From Oscillibacter faecalis_A (GTDB taxonomy: Bacteria; Bacillota; Clostridia; Oscillospirales; Oscillospiraceae): a DNA stretch of 39,131 nucleotides. Position numbers and translations under genes: made by a program. Below are positions 31,233 through 38,946 of the stretch, piece by piece (the stretch's first letter is position 1; each line of letters begins with the position of its first letter). A model generated the notes under the pieces. It was not told the DNA's origin and ran no database searches. It saw only the letters and a list, made by a program, of their open reading frames with translations. The stretch is from NCBI RefSeq assembly GCF_029218125.1, contig NZ_JARFXX010000013.1, positions 1-39,131 on the forward strand. Direction: 5' to 3'.

Positions 31233-32600
31233 TTAGTGTTCCGAGGTTTCTGTTTCCGCCGGCAGGCCCTCATAGAAGCTGCATCCGCATTTTCCGTGGT
31301 TCTTCTGTTCGTACAGTGCCTTATCCGCATCCTCAAAAATCGTTCTGCTGGGGTTCTTCCTGTCAGAGAACGCAACGCCGACGCTCAGGGATACCTTGGG
31401 GCCATCGCCCTCCTGCTTTGTCAGTGTCTCATTCACCGCGTCAATTTTCTCCTGAATGGTGTATGCCAGATCGCTGGTCATCTCCACCATGATGATTGCA
31501 AACTCGTCGCCGCCGATACGGCACACATAGTCGATGCTGCGGAACGCCGTGAGCAGCAGTTCCGCCACCTTCTTCAGCGTTTTATCGCCCGCGGCGTGGC
31601 CGCAGGTATCGTTGACGGATTTGAAGCAGTCCACATCCACAATGATAAGCGCAAACGGCGCTTCGCCCTCCTCGTGGAGCTTCAGCAGCTTTTCAAAGGA
31701 GCCGCGGTTCAGCAGGTCCGTCAGCGGATCATGCTCCGCCTTGTGCCGGATGAGCACCTGCGCCTCCTGATTTTCCAGATAGACCTTATTATAGGTCTCC
31801 GCCATGGTCTGCAGCTCCGCTGCGCCCTCCACCGGAAAGCGCTCACCCTGCCGGATGCTTTGGTTGCACTTCATCAGCGGCAGACCCACCAGCCTCCGCA
31901 CCATCACGCACATGGTCAGCATCATAACCACCAGGACAGCAACGCCGATCTCCATTTTACGATACATATCTTCAAAAATCGTCGTGGCCCTCCCCTGTTC
32001 ATCCCGGGTCTGCTGAATAAGGCTGTCCATGCACTCGGTCACCTGCCCGATGATCTCACTGCGAACAGTTTGGTACGCATTGTCGCAAACGATACGCTGC
32101 GCCTGACGGAGCTTGTTCTCCGCCGTGAGCTGCGTATCGGCAGCGGAAAGCTCCACTGTCCGCACGGCAGCGGGCCATGTGTCCTCCGGCACCTCCTTGG
32201 CTTCCAGCACCAGCCGCATGGAATAATATTCGGTATCCATCAGGTCCTCGGAATAATTCAGCGCCGTTTGCAGCGCGGTAAAGGTGTGCGTCCCCTCAAA
32301 ATAGGGGCGCAGCTCCTCCAGCGCTTTTTCCCTGCGGCCATCGGCGGCCTCGGCAAAATAATTGTCCATATAGACCTGCTGGCCGGTGATAGCAAATAAT
32401 CGCACCTGCTCCGTCAGATAATTGGAGCCATCCTGCAAATTTTTAGCCGCACGCTCGCAGAGGATATACCGCTCTGTCGCATCCTGCAGCACATGGAACT
32501 CCCGATTGCCCCAGAACGAGATCACAAAGAACATCAATCCCACGACCACCGTTGCGCCGATATTCCATGCAGTGACCCTGCGAATCCGCAATCTCACCAT
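31233..32600 (-). CDS. Membrane-bound GGDEF diguanylate cyclase
   Basis: A 455-residue protein. Two membrane segments (about 11-32 and 217-237) frame an extracytoplasmic helical sensor of some 185 residues, followed by a short linker and the GGDEF domain (about 285-445). The active loop is a perfect GGDEF (363-367), and an RSID motif five residues earlier (354-357) is an intact product-inhibition I-site, so an active, feedback-controlled c-di-GMP synthase is predicted. No EAL or PilZ gene is in the window. The ATG at 32600 has AGGAGA upstream; the longer frame to 32651 would begin on top of the -10 element and is rejected. Confidence 0.92.
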   Translation of the reverse strand: MVRLRIRRVTAWNIGATVVVGLMFFVISFWGNREFHVLQDATERYILCERAAKNLQDGSNYLTEQVRLFAITGQQVYMDNYFAEAADGRREKALEELRPYFEGTHTFTALQTALNYSEDLMDTEYYSMRLVLEAKEVPEDTWPAAVRTVELSAADTQLTAENKLRQAQRIVCDNAYQTVRSEIIGQVTECMDSLIQQTRDEQGRATTIFEDMYRKMEIGVAVLVVMMLTMCVMVRRLVGLPLMKCNQSIRQGERFPVEGAAELQTMAETYNKVYLENQEAQVLIRHKAEHDPLTDLLNRGSFEKLLKLHEEGEAPFALIIVDVDCFKSVNDTCGHAAGDKTLKKVAELLLTAFRSIDYVCRIGGDEFAIIMVEMTSDLAYTIQEKIDAVNETLTKQEGDGPKVSLSVGVAFSDRKNPSRTIFEDADKALYEQKNHGKCGCSFYEGLPAETETSEH

Positions 32601-32653
32601 TATCTTTCTCCTACTATGCTCAGCCTTCCCGCGCCGTTTTTTAATCGTCACAC

Positions 32654-32682
32654 ATTATAATCCAACCGTTTACGCTTGTCCA
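32654..32682 (-). promoter_or_regulatory. Promoter of the diguanylate cyclase gene
   Basis: Minus strand TGGACA (32677-32682), 17-base spacer, TATAAT (32654-32659), about 55 bases before the start codon. Confidence 0.75.
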
Positions 32683-32777
32683 GATTATTATGGCGCTTTT
32701 CCTTTATACGCGTACAATTGTTCTCTCATTGTAGAGTGTTCCGCATCAGAGAGACTTTTTCTTTGTTGAATGCCCGC

Positions 32778-33359
32778 TCATGCGGAATGCATGAACTCAT
32801 CCACCACATCGTCCCGGATGCCGATACGGAGGTAAAAACGGTGCATAAAGCCAAAGGTAAAGCCCCCCGGCAGCATCCCGTTGACAAACATCGCCGCCAA
32901 AACGCCGATGCCGGTATCAAAAATACGGTCCAGCGCGTAGGTGATGTAGGTATCTATAGGGGTATTGAACAGCAGAATGCACAGCACCACGCCGCCGGGC
33001 TGAACGCCGCCCACCCACACGTGCTGGCACAGCAGAATCAGCAGAATCACACCGATAAACGTCAGCGGAATCAAAAACCAGCGGTTGCTGCCATCAGGAA
33101 ACAGTTCCATGTAGATCGCGAACAGACCCATACCCAGCAGGCCCCCCACCATCGTGCCGAAAAAGCGATTGCCGCCGAACTGACGGCTCTCGTCATAGCT
33201 GCCGCCCATGCCGAAAATAGCGCCGATGCAGGCAAACGCCGGTCCCCGATCCAGAAAATAGTAGACCAGCGCGCACAGCGCGGCGGCCAAAGCGGTCTTG
33301 ACATTCCGCATACCGATTTTGGGGAACAGGGTACGGGCCGAATGTTCTTGCGTATTCAT
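32778..33359 (-). CDS. FUSC/aromatic acid exporter-like membrane protein
   Basis: A 193-residue membrane protein with about six hydrophobic segments. The pattern IGMRNVKTALAAALCALVYY, then ACIGAIFGMGG and GGNRFFGTMVGGLLGM, matches the N-terminal membrane half of the FUSC/ArAE (DUF939-type) family. It lacks the large cytoplasmic domain of full exporters, as many short Clostridia members do. The start at 33359 is set by GGAGAG seven bases upstream; the longer frame to 33392 has no such site. It has its own promoter (33425-33453). Substrate unknown. Confidence 0.82.
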   Translation of the reverse strand: MNTQEHSARTLFPKIGMRNVKTALAAALCALVYYFLDRGPAFACIGAIFGMGGSYDESRQFGGNRFFGTMVGGLLGMGLFAIYMELFPDGSNRWFLIPLTFIGVILLILLCQHVWVGGVQPGGVVLCILLFNTPIDTYITYALDRIFDTGIGVLAAMFVNGMLPGGFTFGFMHRFYLRIGIRDDVVDEFMHSA

Positions 33360-33424
33360 GGTACTCTCTCCATCTATCCTAAATTTGCACACAAAAAGCA
33401 GCGAATCTGCTAAAATTCTATTAA

Positions 33425-33453
33425 ATTATAACATGAAAGTGGGATTCTGTGAA
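33425..33453 (-). promoter_or_regulatory. Promoter of the FUSC-like gene
   Basis: Minus strand TTCACA (33448-33453), 17-base spacer, TATAAT (33425-33430) with an extended TGT. It lies between the yqeC stop (33512) and the FUSC-like gene. Confidence 0.7.
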
Positions 33454-33511
33454 GTGCTTTTGCGAAAAAGCCGGAAATTTACAAAATCGCGGAGCAGTCC
33501 TGCAATGCGCA

Positions 33512-34183
33512 CTAAAACCGCTTTCCCCAATCTCCTTGCAGACTCCCCGCTGCCGTAAAAAGGCCGCCTGCCGCCGCTGTCCGCAAAAATGGCATGACCC
33601 GCCCAAGAAGCTCCGCATTGTCCACCTGATTTAAGAATACCGTATCGCAGAGGCCCTCCGTCAAAATGGCCTGGGCCGCCAACAGAGGCGCGACAGTGTC
33701 CGTCTCCGCCGCGCCGGTCAGGGCGCAGAAGCGCTCCGGCCGGTGGACGCACGCCCGAATCGGTCGGTCGAACCCGGAGGCCCCTGCCACGCAGATAACC
33801 CGCTCCGCACACGCGGGTATCACCGGCTCATGGGCTGCGTGGGCCTTCAGAGGCATCTGCCGGGAGCCATCGGCCTCCACCAGCATATAGTCTGCCAGCG
33901 CGGCCAGCGTTTCCATCGGCAGACGCGGCGCGGTCAGCTTACCGTTTTCGCAGGGCGTCCCCACACAGAGGATTCGCTCTGAAGTCAAGGCTTGCAGGAC
34001 GGTCTCCGCCGCCGCATCCGTCAGCAGCGGGTATTCTGCAAATGGGCGGATATGGGTGGTGGTACAGAGGAGCACCGTTCCCGGCGCCTCCGCCGCCAGA
34101 CGCCGCAGAAGGCTCGTCTTACCGCCGCTGCCGATCACGGCAGTGACGCCGGGGCTGATATTCAGCAACTCAAAAAAATTCAT
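33512..34183 (-). CDS. yqeC: Selenium-dependent hydroxylase accessory protein YqeC
   Basis: A 223-residue protein of the YqeC family. It has a P-loop near the N-terminus (VIGSGGKTSLLRRL), a TTTHI stretch, and the signature VEADGSRQMPLKAHAAHEPVIP-like block at about 101-122. The family is linked by genome context to maturation of selenium-dependent molybdenum hydroxylases such as xanthine, purine or nicotinate hydroxylases. None of its usual partners (yqeB, selD, a molybdenum hydroxylase) is in the window, so it stands alone here. The start has GGGAG 8 bases upstream. It is the only hint in the window of labile-selenium metabolism, interesting because nicotinate hydroxylase and Mii/Dmd/Dml enzymes belong to one known pathway; the two loci are 16 kb or more apart. 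Confidence 0.9.
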   Translation of the reverse strand: MNFFELLNISPGVTAVIGSGGKTSLLRRLAAEAPGTVLLCTTTHIRPFAEYPLLTDAAAETVLQALTSERILCVGTPCENGKLTAPRLPMETLAALADYMLVEADGSRQMPLKAHAAHEPVIPACAERVICVAGASGFDRPIRACVHRPERFCALTGAAETDTVAPLLAAQAILTEGLCDTVFLNQVDNAELLGRVMPFLRTAAAGGLFTAAGSLQGDWGKRF

Positions 34184-34252
34184 ACGCCATTCTCCCGCAC
34201 TTTACTATATTCAGTATAGAGTACCCTGCCCTATTTGTCCAGCGGCCTGCCG

Positions 34253-34281
34253 TTGCAAAGCACACTGCCGCCCGCTATAAT
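34253..34281 (+). promoter_or_regulatory. Promoter of the HD-domain gene
   Basis: TTGCAA (34253-34258), 17-base spacer, TATAAT (34276-34281), about 36 bases before the ATG. Confidence 0.8.
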
Positions 34282-34316
34282 AGTGCCGCAAAGCAAAAAT
34301 CACGGAGGGTACGTTT

Positions 34317-34805
34317 ATGAGCATCGCGCAGCTTTTGGAGAAAATGATCGACTACTCGGCGGGCAATATTCACGATATTGACCACCTGATTCGCGTCTGG
34401 ACCTACGCAAAAACCATCGGTGAGCTGGAGGGACTGGATGCCAACGCGCAATTCATTTTAGAGACCGCCGCCATCACCCATGACATCGCCTGCCCTCTGT
34501 GCCGGGAAAAGTACGGCAATACCAACGGAAAATATCAGGAGCATGAGGGCATTCCGCTGGTCCGGGCATTTTTGTCCGACACCGGCCTGTCGCCGGAGCA
34601 GATTGAGCGGGTCGCCTATCTGGTGGGGCATCACCACACCTATATCAACGTAGACGGTGCGGACTACCAGATTCTTTTAGAGGCGGACTACATCGCCAAC
34701 GCATCGGAAAACAGCTTCAGTCGGCAAAGCATCGAGACCTTTCTCCGGCGCGTCGCGAAAACGGAAAGCGGTATCCGACTGGCCCGCTCCGTTCTTCTCA
34801 GCTGA
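34317..34805 (+). CDS. HD-domain phosphohydrolase
   Basis: A 162-residue single-domain HD protein. The metal ligands are visible: His23 in DIDHLIRV, HD (55-56) in AAITHDIACP, His105-107 in VGHHHTY, and Asp125 in LEADYIAN. It is probably a nucleotide or nucleic-acid phosphohydrolase acting in the cytoplasm; such short HD proteins are usually uncharacterised. It has its own promoter, a GGAGGG ribosome site and a terminator, so it is monocistronic. Confidence 0.9.
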   Translation: MSIAQLLEKMIDYSAGNIHDIDHLIRVWTYAKTIGELEGLDANAQFILETAAITHDIACPLCREKYGNTNGKYQEHEGIPLVRAFLSDTGLSPEQIERVAYLVGHHHTYINVDGADYQILLEADYIANASENSFSRQSIETFLRRVAKTESGIRLARSVLLS

Positions 34806-34837
34806 ACACCTTCCTTGTAATACCAAATCATAAAATA

Positions 34838-34882
34838 AAGCCTCCGGGCCAACCTGAAAACAGGCTGGCCCGGGGGCTTTTC
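34838..34882. terminator. Bidirectional terminator between convergent genes
   Basis: Long stem (34838-34856 with 34861-34879, two mismatches) and AAAA loop. TTT follows on the plus strand and TTTATTTTA-like sequence on the minus strand, serving both the HD gene and the SLH protein gene. Confidence 0.88.
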
Positions 34883-34888
34883 TGTAAA

Positions 34889-37800
34889 TCACATCAGATT
34901 GTAGAGGATTTTTGCCATCTGTCCGCGGGTAATATTATTGTTGGGCTTGAAGCTGCCATCGCTGTAGCCGCTGATGACGCCCTGCGCTGTCATGGTGCGG
35001 ATATACGGTGCTGCGTAGGCGGGAATTTTACCGTTGTCGGTAAAGGTCAGTTCCGCCTCCGCATAGCCCTTGGCCTGCGTGCGGCCGATCATGGCGGCGG
35101 CCTGTGCCCGTGTCAGAGAGCTGTCGGGGTTAAAGTACAGCTTCCCGTTCTTTTCCGAGCCGGTGATGATGCCCTCGCTGTACAGCGCCTTGGCTGCGGG
35201 GAGGGCATAGGCCGGAATCTGCCCCAGATCCGCAAAGGGCAGAGAAACGGACTCATACTTATTTGCGTCCAGCTTCAGATAACGGTAGAGCATGACCGCG
35301 AACTGGGCGCGGCTGATGTTCTGGTTGGGGCGGAACGTACCGTCGCTGTAGCCGGTGGTAATGTCGGCATTATACAGGAAGTCCACATAGTCCGCCGCCC
35401 AGTAATCATCAATGTCTGTAAACTTATGACTCACGCCATAGGGAGGAATATCCACGCTGGCCCGGCCGATATTGCCGGAAGCATCCGCAGCGGTAACGGT
35501 CACACGGGTGGCCTCATTCGCCTCACCGGGGCCGGGAAGATAATACTTCATCGTACCTGTCGCAGTGTCATAGCCCTCCAACACCTGCCCCGTGTCGCCG
35601 TTCCGTGCCACCGTAATAGCGGACAGTGGCAGAATCCCGTCCACACCGTCGGAAACCTTGATGTCCACCGCCCAATTCTGCTGATCCAACGTAGCCGTTA
35701 CCACTGGCGGAGCATTGTCCACCGTGCCGGGGAAGGCGGCGGTGATCTGGTCGATGTAGACCGTGCCGGTGCGGGGGGTGTCGGCGTAGGTCACCTGAAT
35801 ATGGTCCCAAGTGGCGTCCGTAGTGGAGGGAGCATAAATGACCACGCCGCTCAGAGTGAAGTCCTGGGGCAGCGGCACGTTGATCTGCTTCCAGCCGGTG
35901 AAGTCCAGCGTGGTGACGGGCAGCTCCAGGTCGCTCTTGATGTCACCGGTGTAGAGGAAAGAGAGCTGGTTGCCGGAGCCGTCGCCGTAGACCCAGAGGT
36001 TCAGGGCTGTGTAGGGCGTTCTCAGAGTGGAGAAGGAGCCTGCCATGGCCTGAGAATAGTAGCCGGTGTCCTCCGGGAGCACATAGTCCAGCTTTCCGGC
36101 GTAATGGCCTCGCTGGACATGATTGCTGACGTTGGTGCGGGAAACCGTCAGATAGTAGCCGCTGAAGAAGCGCGTATCCGGAGTTTCAAAGTCCTCGATG
36201 GTTTGCAGGGCCGCCTGAGCCACCGTGACGGGGATAGTCAGGCTCTTGTCCCCGGCGGAGACCGTCAGGTTTCCGGTGCCGGGGGCGGAGGCGGTGAACA
36301 CGCCGTGCTCATCCACCGTGCCGATGTCCCCGGAAACAGACCAGGTAAAGGCTTCATTGGTTGCCGTCAGAGGCAGATGGTTCCAGACGGCCCCAGCGGT
36401 GAGAGCGGTCTTGCTGCCGGGGGTCACGGTAAGCTCCGTCAGGTTGGAGGCACCGTTTTTCAGGGTCAGATTGTCCGGGTTGCGGATGGCATGGACCACA
36501 GTGCTGCCGCTGGCGCCGCGTCCGCTGGCCGTGACCGTAATGTCACCGCCGCCGGCGGGCGTGGTCAAAACACCGTTTTCCAGCGTTCCCGCGCTGGCGG
36601 TCAGCGTATGATTCGGGACAGGCATAGGAATAAAGCTGCTGTCTACGCCGGTGGCCGTGACATAGACGCTGCTGCCGGCCAGCACGTAATCGCTGGCGGC
36701 GTGGACATAGAAGTGGTCAAGATCGCCGCTGGCGCGGTCGGAGGCCACTAAAAACACCTGATTTGTGACCTTGCGCCCGGTCTCGGAGGGACGGTTAATG
36801 ATGGTTGCCGTTGTGGAATCCGGCGTCGTCACCGCCAGATTGGTGGACCCGCCGCCATCCAGACACAGCACCGTCTGGCAGCCCAGTTCCAGAAGCCGCT
36901 CGCCCACCTGCGTCATGGACGCGCCGATGGAATGGCCGCTGCGGCGTCCGTCAACGGTATAGAATACCAGCGTACCGTCCGCCTTCTGCCCCACGGCAGT
37001 GCGGGGATTTGTGCCCGCCGCAAGGCCGGAGGCCACGACGCCGTTTTCAGCAAGGCAGTACAGCGCGCCCACGGCGTACTTCACATCGTTCCAGCCCTCG
37101 TCCGCAGCCGTAACGCTCAGGGTCACGGCGCTTCCCGGCTGCATACTTTGCAGCGCGGCGCTGTAGTATGTATCCGCCTGAGAATTGGCGGACAGCACGA
37201 TCTCTCCCGGCTGAAGCGCCGTGACCGTGCTCTCCTCCACGCGCTCCACCCGGGCCGTTACGGTCCCGCCGATAGTGAGGCTGCCCTCCTCAATGGCACA
37301 GACCACGTTCACACCGGCCTCCGTTGTGCCGGTGGTATGCTTAGCGTTAAAATCGTAGGTATAGAGGAAAATGCCGCTGTTGGTCCGGGCCTTGTTCACC
37401 GCCGCCACCGGGCGGACAACCTCGGTGGACGTCCCAAATCCGTCATCCACCGTATAGCCGAGATCAGCGGAAACACGGATAGAGGGCTTTCCCAAAATCG
37501 CGGTGCCATCGGCGCGGAAGCCGATAGCATAGTACCCGGCGTCGCTGCTGCGGAGCACCCCGTCCGTCACCACAAGGCCGATGGGAAGTCCCGTATTCAC
37601 ATTGTAGAAATCGCCGTTGATGCCCGCCACAACGCGGTAGCCCTCCGCCTCCAGAGCCGCGGCCATATCCGCCACGCTGGAACGGTCCGTCAGCACATCG
37701 CCATAGGTGACAATGGGCGTCACCGCCTGATTGGGCGTGTAGGTAATGAGATTTTCCGTCCGCAGATCGGAATACGCCTCACTCCAGAACACATTGGTGG

Positions 37801-37945
37801 AAAGCTGCGTTTCCCGGTGAATCAGGGTGTCCTTTGCGGTCAGGTCCTCCCCCATTGCCGCCGAAGCGGCAGCGGGCAGCGTCAGTGCGCTGAGCAGGCT
37901 CAGCGACAGCAGCAGCGATGTGAGCTTCCGAATGCGTATCCTCAT
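34889..37945 (-). CDS. Phosphodiester glycosidase-domain exoprotein with three SLH repeats
   Basis: A 1018-residue secreted protein. A signal peptide occupies 1-29 (basic RIRIRK, hydrophobic core, AASA). Residues about 95-400 resemble the phosphodiester glycosidase (NAGPA, PF09992-type) domain: AGINGDFYN, GLVVTDGVLRSS, the GYYAIGFRADG block, and the hallmark VLCLDGGGSTNLAV. Ig-like/invasin-like stretches follow (about 405-595), then a carbohydrate-binding-like beta region (about 595-745) and another Ig-like segment. Three SLH repeats close it (about 836-1018, each with GYSDGTFRPNQNISRAQ-type motifs) for anchoring to the cell-wall polymer. It probably removes or processes a phosphodiester-linked sugar on surface polymers; this is inferred from the family. 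The start has AGGAGG nearby. Monocistronic. Confidence 0.92.
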   Translation of the reverse strand: MRIRIRKLTSLLLSLSLLSALTLPAAASAAMGEDLTAKDTLIHRETQLSTNVFWSEAYSDLRTENLITYTPNQAVTPIVTYGDVLTDRSSVADMAAALEAEGYRVVAGINGDFYNVNTGLPIGLVVTDGVLRSSDAGYYAIGFRADGTAILGKPSIRVSADLGYTVDDGFGTSTEVVRPVAAVNKARTNSGIFLYTYDFNAKHTTGTTEAGVNVVCAIEEGSLTIGGTVTARVERVEESTVTALQPGEIVLSANSQADTYYSAALQSMQPGSAVTLSVTAADEGWNDVKYAVGALYCLAENGVVASGLAAGTNPRTAVGQKADGTLVFYTVDGRRSGHSIGASMTQVGERLLELGCQTVLCLDGGGSTNLAVTTPDSTTATIINRPSETGRKVTNQVFLVASDRASGDLDHFYVHAASDYVLAGSSVYVTATGVDSSFIPMPVPNHTLTASAGTLENGVLTTPAGGGDITVTASGRGASGSTVVHAIRNPDNLTLKNGASNLTELTVTPGSKTALTAGAVWNHLPLTATNEAFTWSVSGDIGTVDEHGVFTASAPGTGNLTVSAGDKSLTIPVTVAQAALQTIEDFETPDTRFFSGYYLTVSRTNVSNHVQRGHYAGKLDYVLPEDTGYYSQAMAGSFSTLRTPYTALNLWVYGDGSGNQLSFLYTGDIKSDLELPVTTLDFTGWKQINVPLPQDFTLSGVVIYAPSTTDATWDHIQVTYADTPRTGTVYIDQITAAFPGTVDNAPPVVTATLDQQNWAVDIKVSDGVDGILPLSAITVARNGDTGQVLEGYDTATGTMKYYLPGPGEANEATRVTVTAADASGNIGRASVDIPPYGVSHKFTDIDDYWAADYVDFLYNADITTGYSDGTFRPNQNISRAQFAVMLYRYLKLDANKYESVSLPFADLGQIPAYALPAAKALYSEGIITGSEKNGKLYFNPDSSLTRAQAAAMIGRTQAKGYAEAELTFTDNGKIPAYAAPYIRTMTAQGVISGYSDGSFKPNNNITRGQMAKILYNLM

Positions 37946-38003
37946 AAATACCTCCTATGTTCCCCGGCTCTCTGCCGGTCAGTTCGGTCTACATAACGTC
38001 TCA

Positions 38004-38032
38004 AGCATAGCACAAACCCCATGGCAAGTAAA
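38004..38032 (-). promoter_or_regulatory. Candidate promoter of the SLH exoprotein gene
   Basis: Minus strand TTTACT (38027-38032), 17-base spacer, TATGCT (38004-38009) with TGC before it. Leader of about 50 bases. Moderate match. Confidence 0.5.
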
Positions 38033-38098
38033 TGAATAAAGTGTTACAAATTCGGTAAGACTTACCGGCGTATTTCCGCCGGGCAGCGCAGAAAGCAG

Positions 38099-38126
38099 TT
38101 GCAAAGCCGCCGTATTTTGCTATAAT
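38099..38126 (+). promoter_or_regulatory. Promoter of the ferredoxin gene
   Basis: TTGCAA (38099-38104), 16-base spacer, TATAAT (38121-38126) with an extended TGC. Confidence 0.7.
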
Positions 38127-38156
38127 ATAGACATTCTGTCGAATGGGGGTGCCGCC

Positions 38157-38345
38157 ATGACCTTGACCGTTGATTCCACCCGCTGCATCGGCTGCGGAAT
38201 GTGTGCCGCCGCCGTGCCGGAGGTATTCCAGATCGTAGGCCATGTCTCCACCGTTCAAGCGCTGCCTGCGCCGAAGCGGACTGCCCGCGTGGCGGACGCT
38301 GCCAACGGCTGTCCGGTGAACGCAATTCGCTTCACGCGGGGCTGA
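38157..38345 (+). CDS. Single [4Fe-4S] ferredoxin
   Basis: A 62-residue ferredoxin of the one-cluster type. Cluster ligands are C10, C13 and C16 (CIGCGMC) and C52 (GCPVNAI), as expected. The middle is short and lacks the second Cys set of clostridial 2[4Fe-4S] ferredoxins. It should carry electrons in the cytoplasm; the partner is unknown, although the group B hydrogenase in this window is a possible one. The start has GGGGG upstream and the gene has its own promoter. No terminator is visible before the tRNA promoter at 38390. Confidence 0.9.
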   Translation: MTLTVDSTRCIGCGMCAAAVPEVFQIVGHVSTVQALPAPKRTARVADAANGCPVNAIRFTRG

Positions 38346-38389
38346 AATAACGCCGCGCAAAAAAAGTTGAAAAAATTGCAGCAGAAGGC

Positions 38390-38419
38390 TTGACAAAATC
38401 AGGGTACATCTGCTATAGT
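38390..38419 (+). promoter_or_regulatory. Promoter of the tRNA array
   Basis: TTGACA (38390-38395), 18-base spacer, TATAGT (38414-38419) with TGC before it. It is 29 bases upstream of the first tRNA. Confidence 0.82.
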
Positions 38420-38448
38420 AATTGTTGCCTGTTCGAGACAAGCACAAT

Positions 38449-38525
38449 GGCGGCGTAGCTCAGTTGGCTAGAGCATTCGGTTCATACCCGGAGTGTCACT
38501 GGTTCAAATCCAGTCGCCGCTACCA
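38449..38525 (+). tRNA. tRNA-Met (CAT), elongator type
   Basis: Full cloverleaf: acceptor GGCGGCG with CGCCGCT (G-U at the end pair), D-arm GCTC/GAGC, anticodon loop TTCATAC, T-arm ACTGG/CCAGT with TTCAAAT, and encoded CCA. The pattern is like Bacillus elongator tRNA-Met rather than the initiator. Confidence 0.95.
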
Positions 38526-38527
38526 AA

Positions 38528-38560
38528 GATCCGTGAAGCGTCACGGGCGCTTCACGGATC
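38528..38560 (+). other. Hairpin between tRNA-Met and tRNA-Glu
   Basis: Perfect 13-base arms GATCCGTGAAGCG (38528-38540) and complement (38548-38560) with a 7-base loop and a short TTTT after GCC. It may be a partial terminator or an RNase processing element. Confidence 0.65.
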
Positions 38561-38569
38561 GCCTTTTCC

Positions 38570-38644
38570 GGCCCGTTGGTCAAGTGGTTAAGACACGGCC
38601 CTTTCACGGCTGTAACATGGGTTCGAATCCCGTACGGGTCACCA
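38570..38644 (+). tRNA. tRNA-Glu (TTC)
   Basis: Acceptor GGCCCGT with ACGGGTC, anticodon loop CTTTCAC, T-loop TTCGAAT, encoded CCA. Standard bacterial tRNA-Glu. Confidence 0.95.
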
Positions 38645-38646
38645 AC

Positions 38647-38677
38647 CCTATCAGGCGTTGTGAAAGCGTCTGATAGG
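38647..38677 (+). other. Hairpin between tRNA-Glu and tRNA-Val
   Basis: Eleven-base arms CCTATCAGGCG (38647-38657) and CGTCTGATAGG (38667-38677) with one G-U and a 9-base loop. Unrelated in sequence to the other tRNA hairpins. No T-tract. Confidence 0.55.
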
Positions 38678-38690
38678 CAATTAAAAATCT

Positions 38691-38767
38691 GGAGGCTTAG
38701 CTCAGCTGGTTAGAGCGCATGCTTCACACGCATGAGGCCACTGGTTCGAGTCCAGTAGTCTCCACCA
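38691..38767 (+). tRNA. tRNA-Val (CAC)
   Basis: Acceptor GGAGGCT with AGTCTCC, D-arm GCTC/GAGC, anticodon loop TTCACAC, T-loop TTCGAGT, encoded CCA. Last tRNA of the array and the closest to the integrase. Confidence 0.95.
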
Positions 38768-38806
38768 AAAATCACCGGAATCACATGATTCCGGTGATTT
38801 TCTTTC
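38768..38806 (+). terminator. Terminator of the tRNA array
   Basis: Perfect 16-base arms (38768-38783 and 38786-38801), then a T-rich tail. The stretch after it (38807-38896) holds no gene; a tandem TTCGCAA repeat (38804-38817) is the only motif seen. Confidence 0.88.
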
Positions 38807-38896
38807 GCAATTCGCAACTTTTTCTGGCGCTTAATTTTTGGCGTTTCTTCAAGACTCACACGTTGACCCACGCGGGGAAAGGCGCGGAAAGTACCG

Positions 38897-38938
38897 GACA
38901 GGGCCAGACAGGAATTTTTCTGTCTGGCCCTGTCTTTT
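38897..38938. terminator. Hairpin at the 3' end of the integrase gene
   Basis: Perfect 15-base arms (38897-38911 and 38920-38934) with an 8-base loop, 8-50 bases past the integrase stop on the minus strand. TTTT follows on the plus side only. Confidence 0.65.
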
Positions 38939-38946
38939 CAGCGCAG

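Noticed and set aside
7594..34183. A complete nicotinate fermentation cluster
   Set aside because: The hydroxylase, enamidase, hydroxymethylglutarate dehydrogenase and B12-dependent mutase genes are absent from the window. Only the last-step enzyme classes and a distant yqeC are seen.
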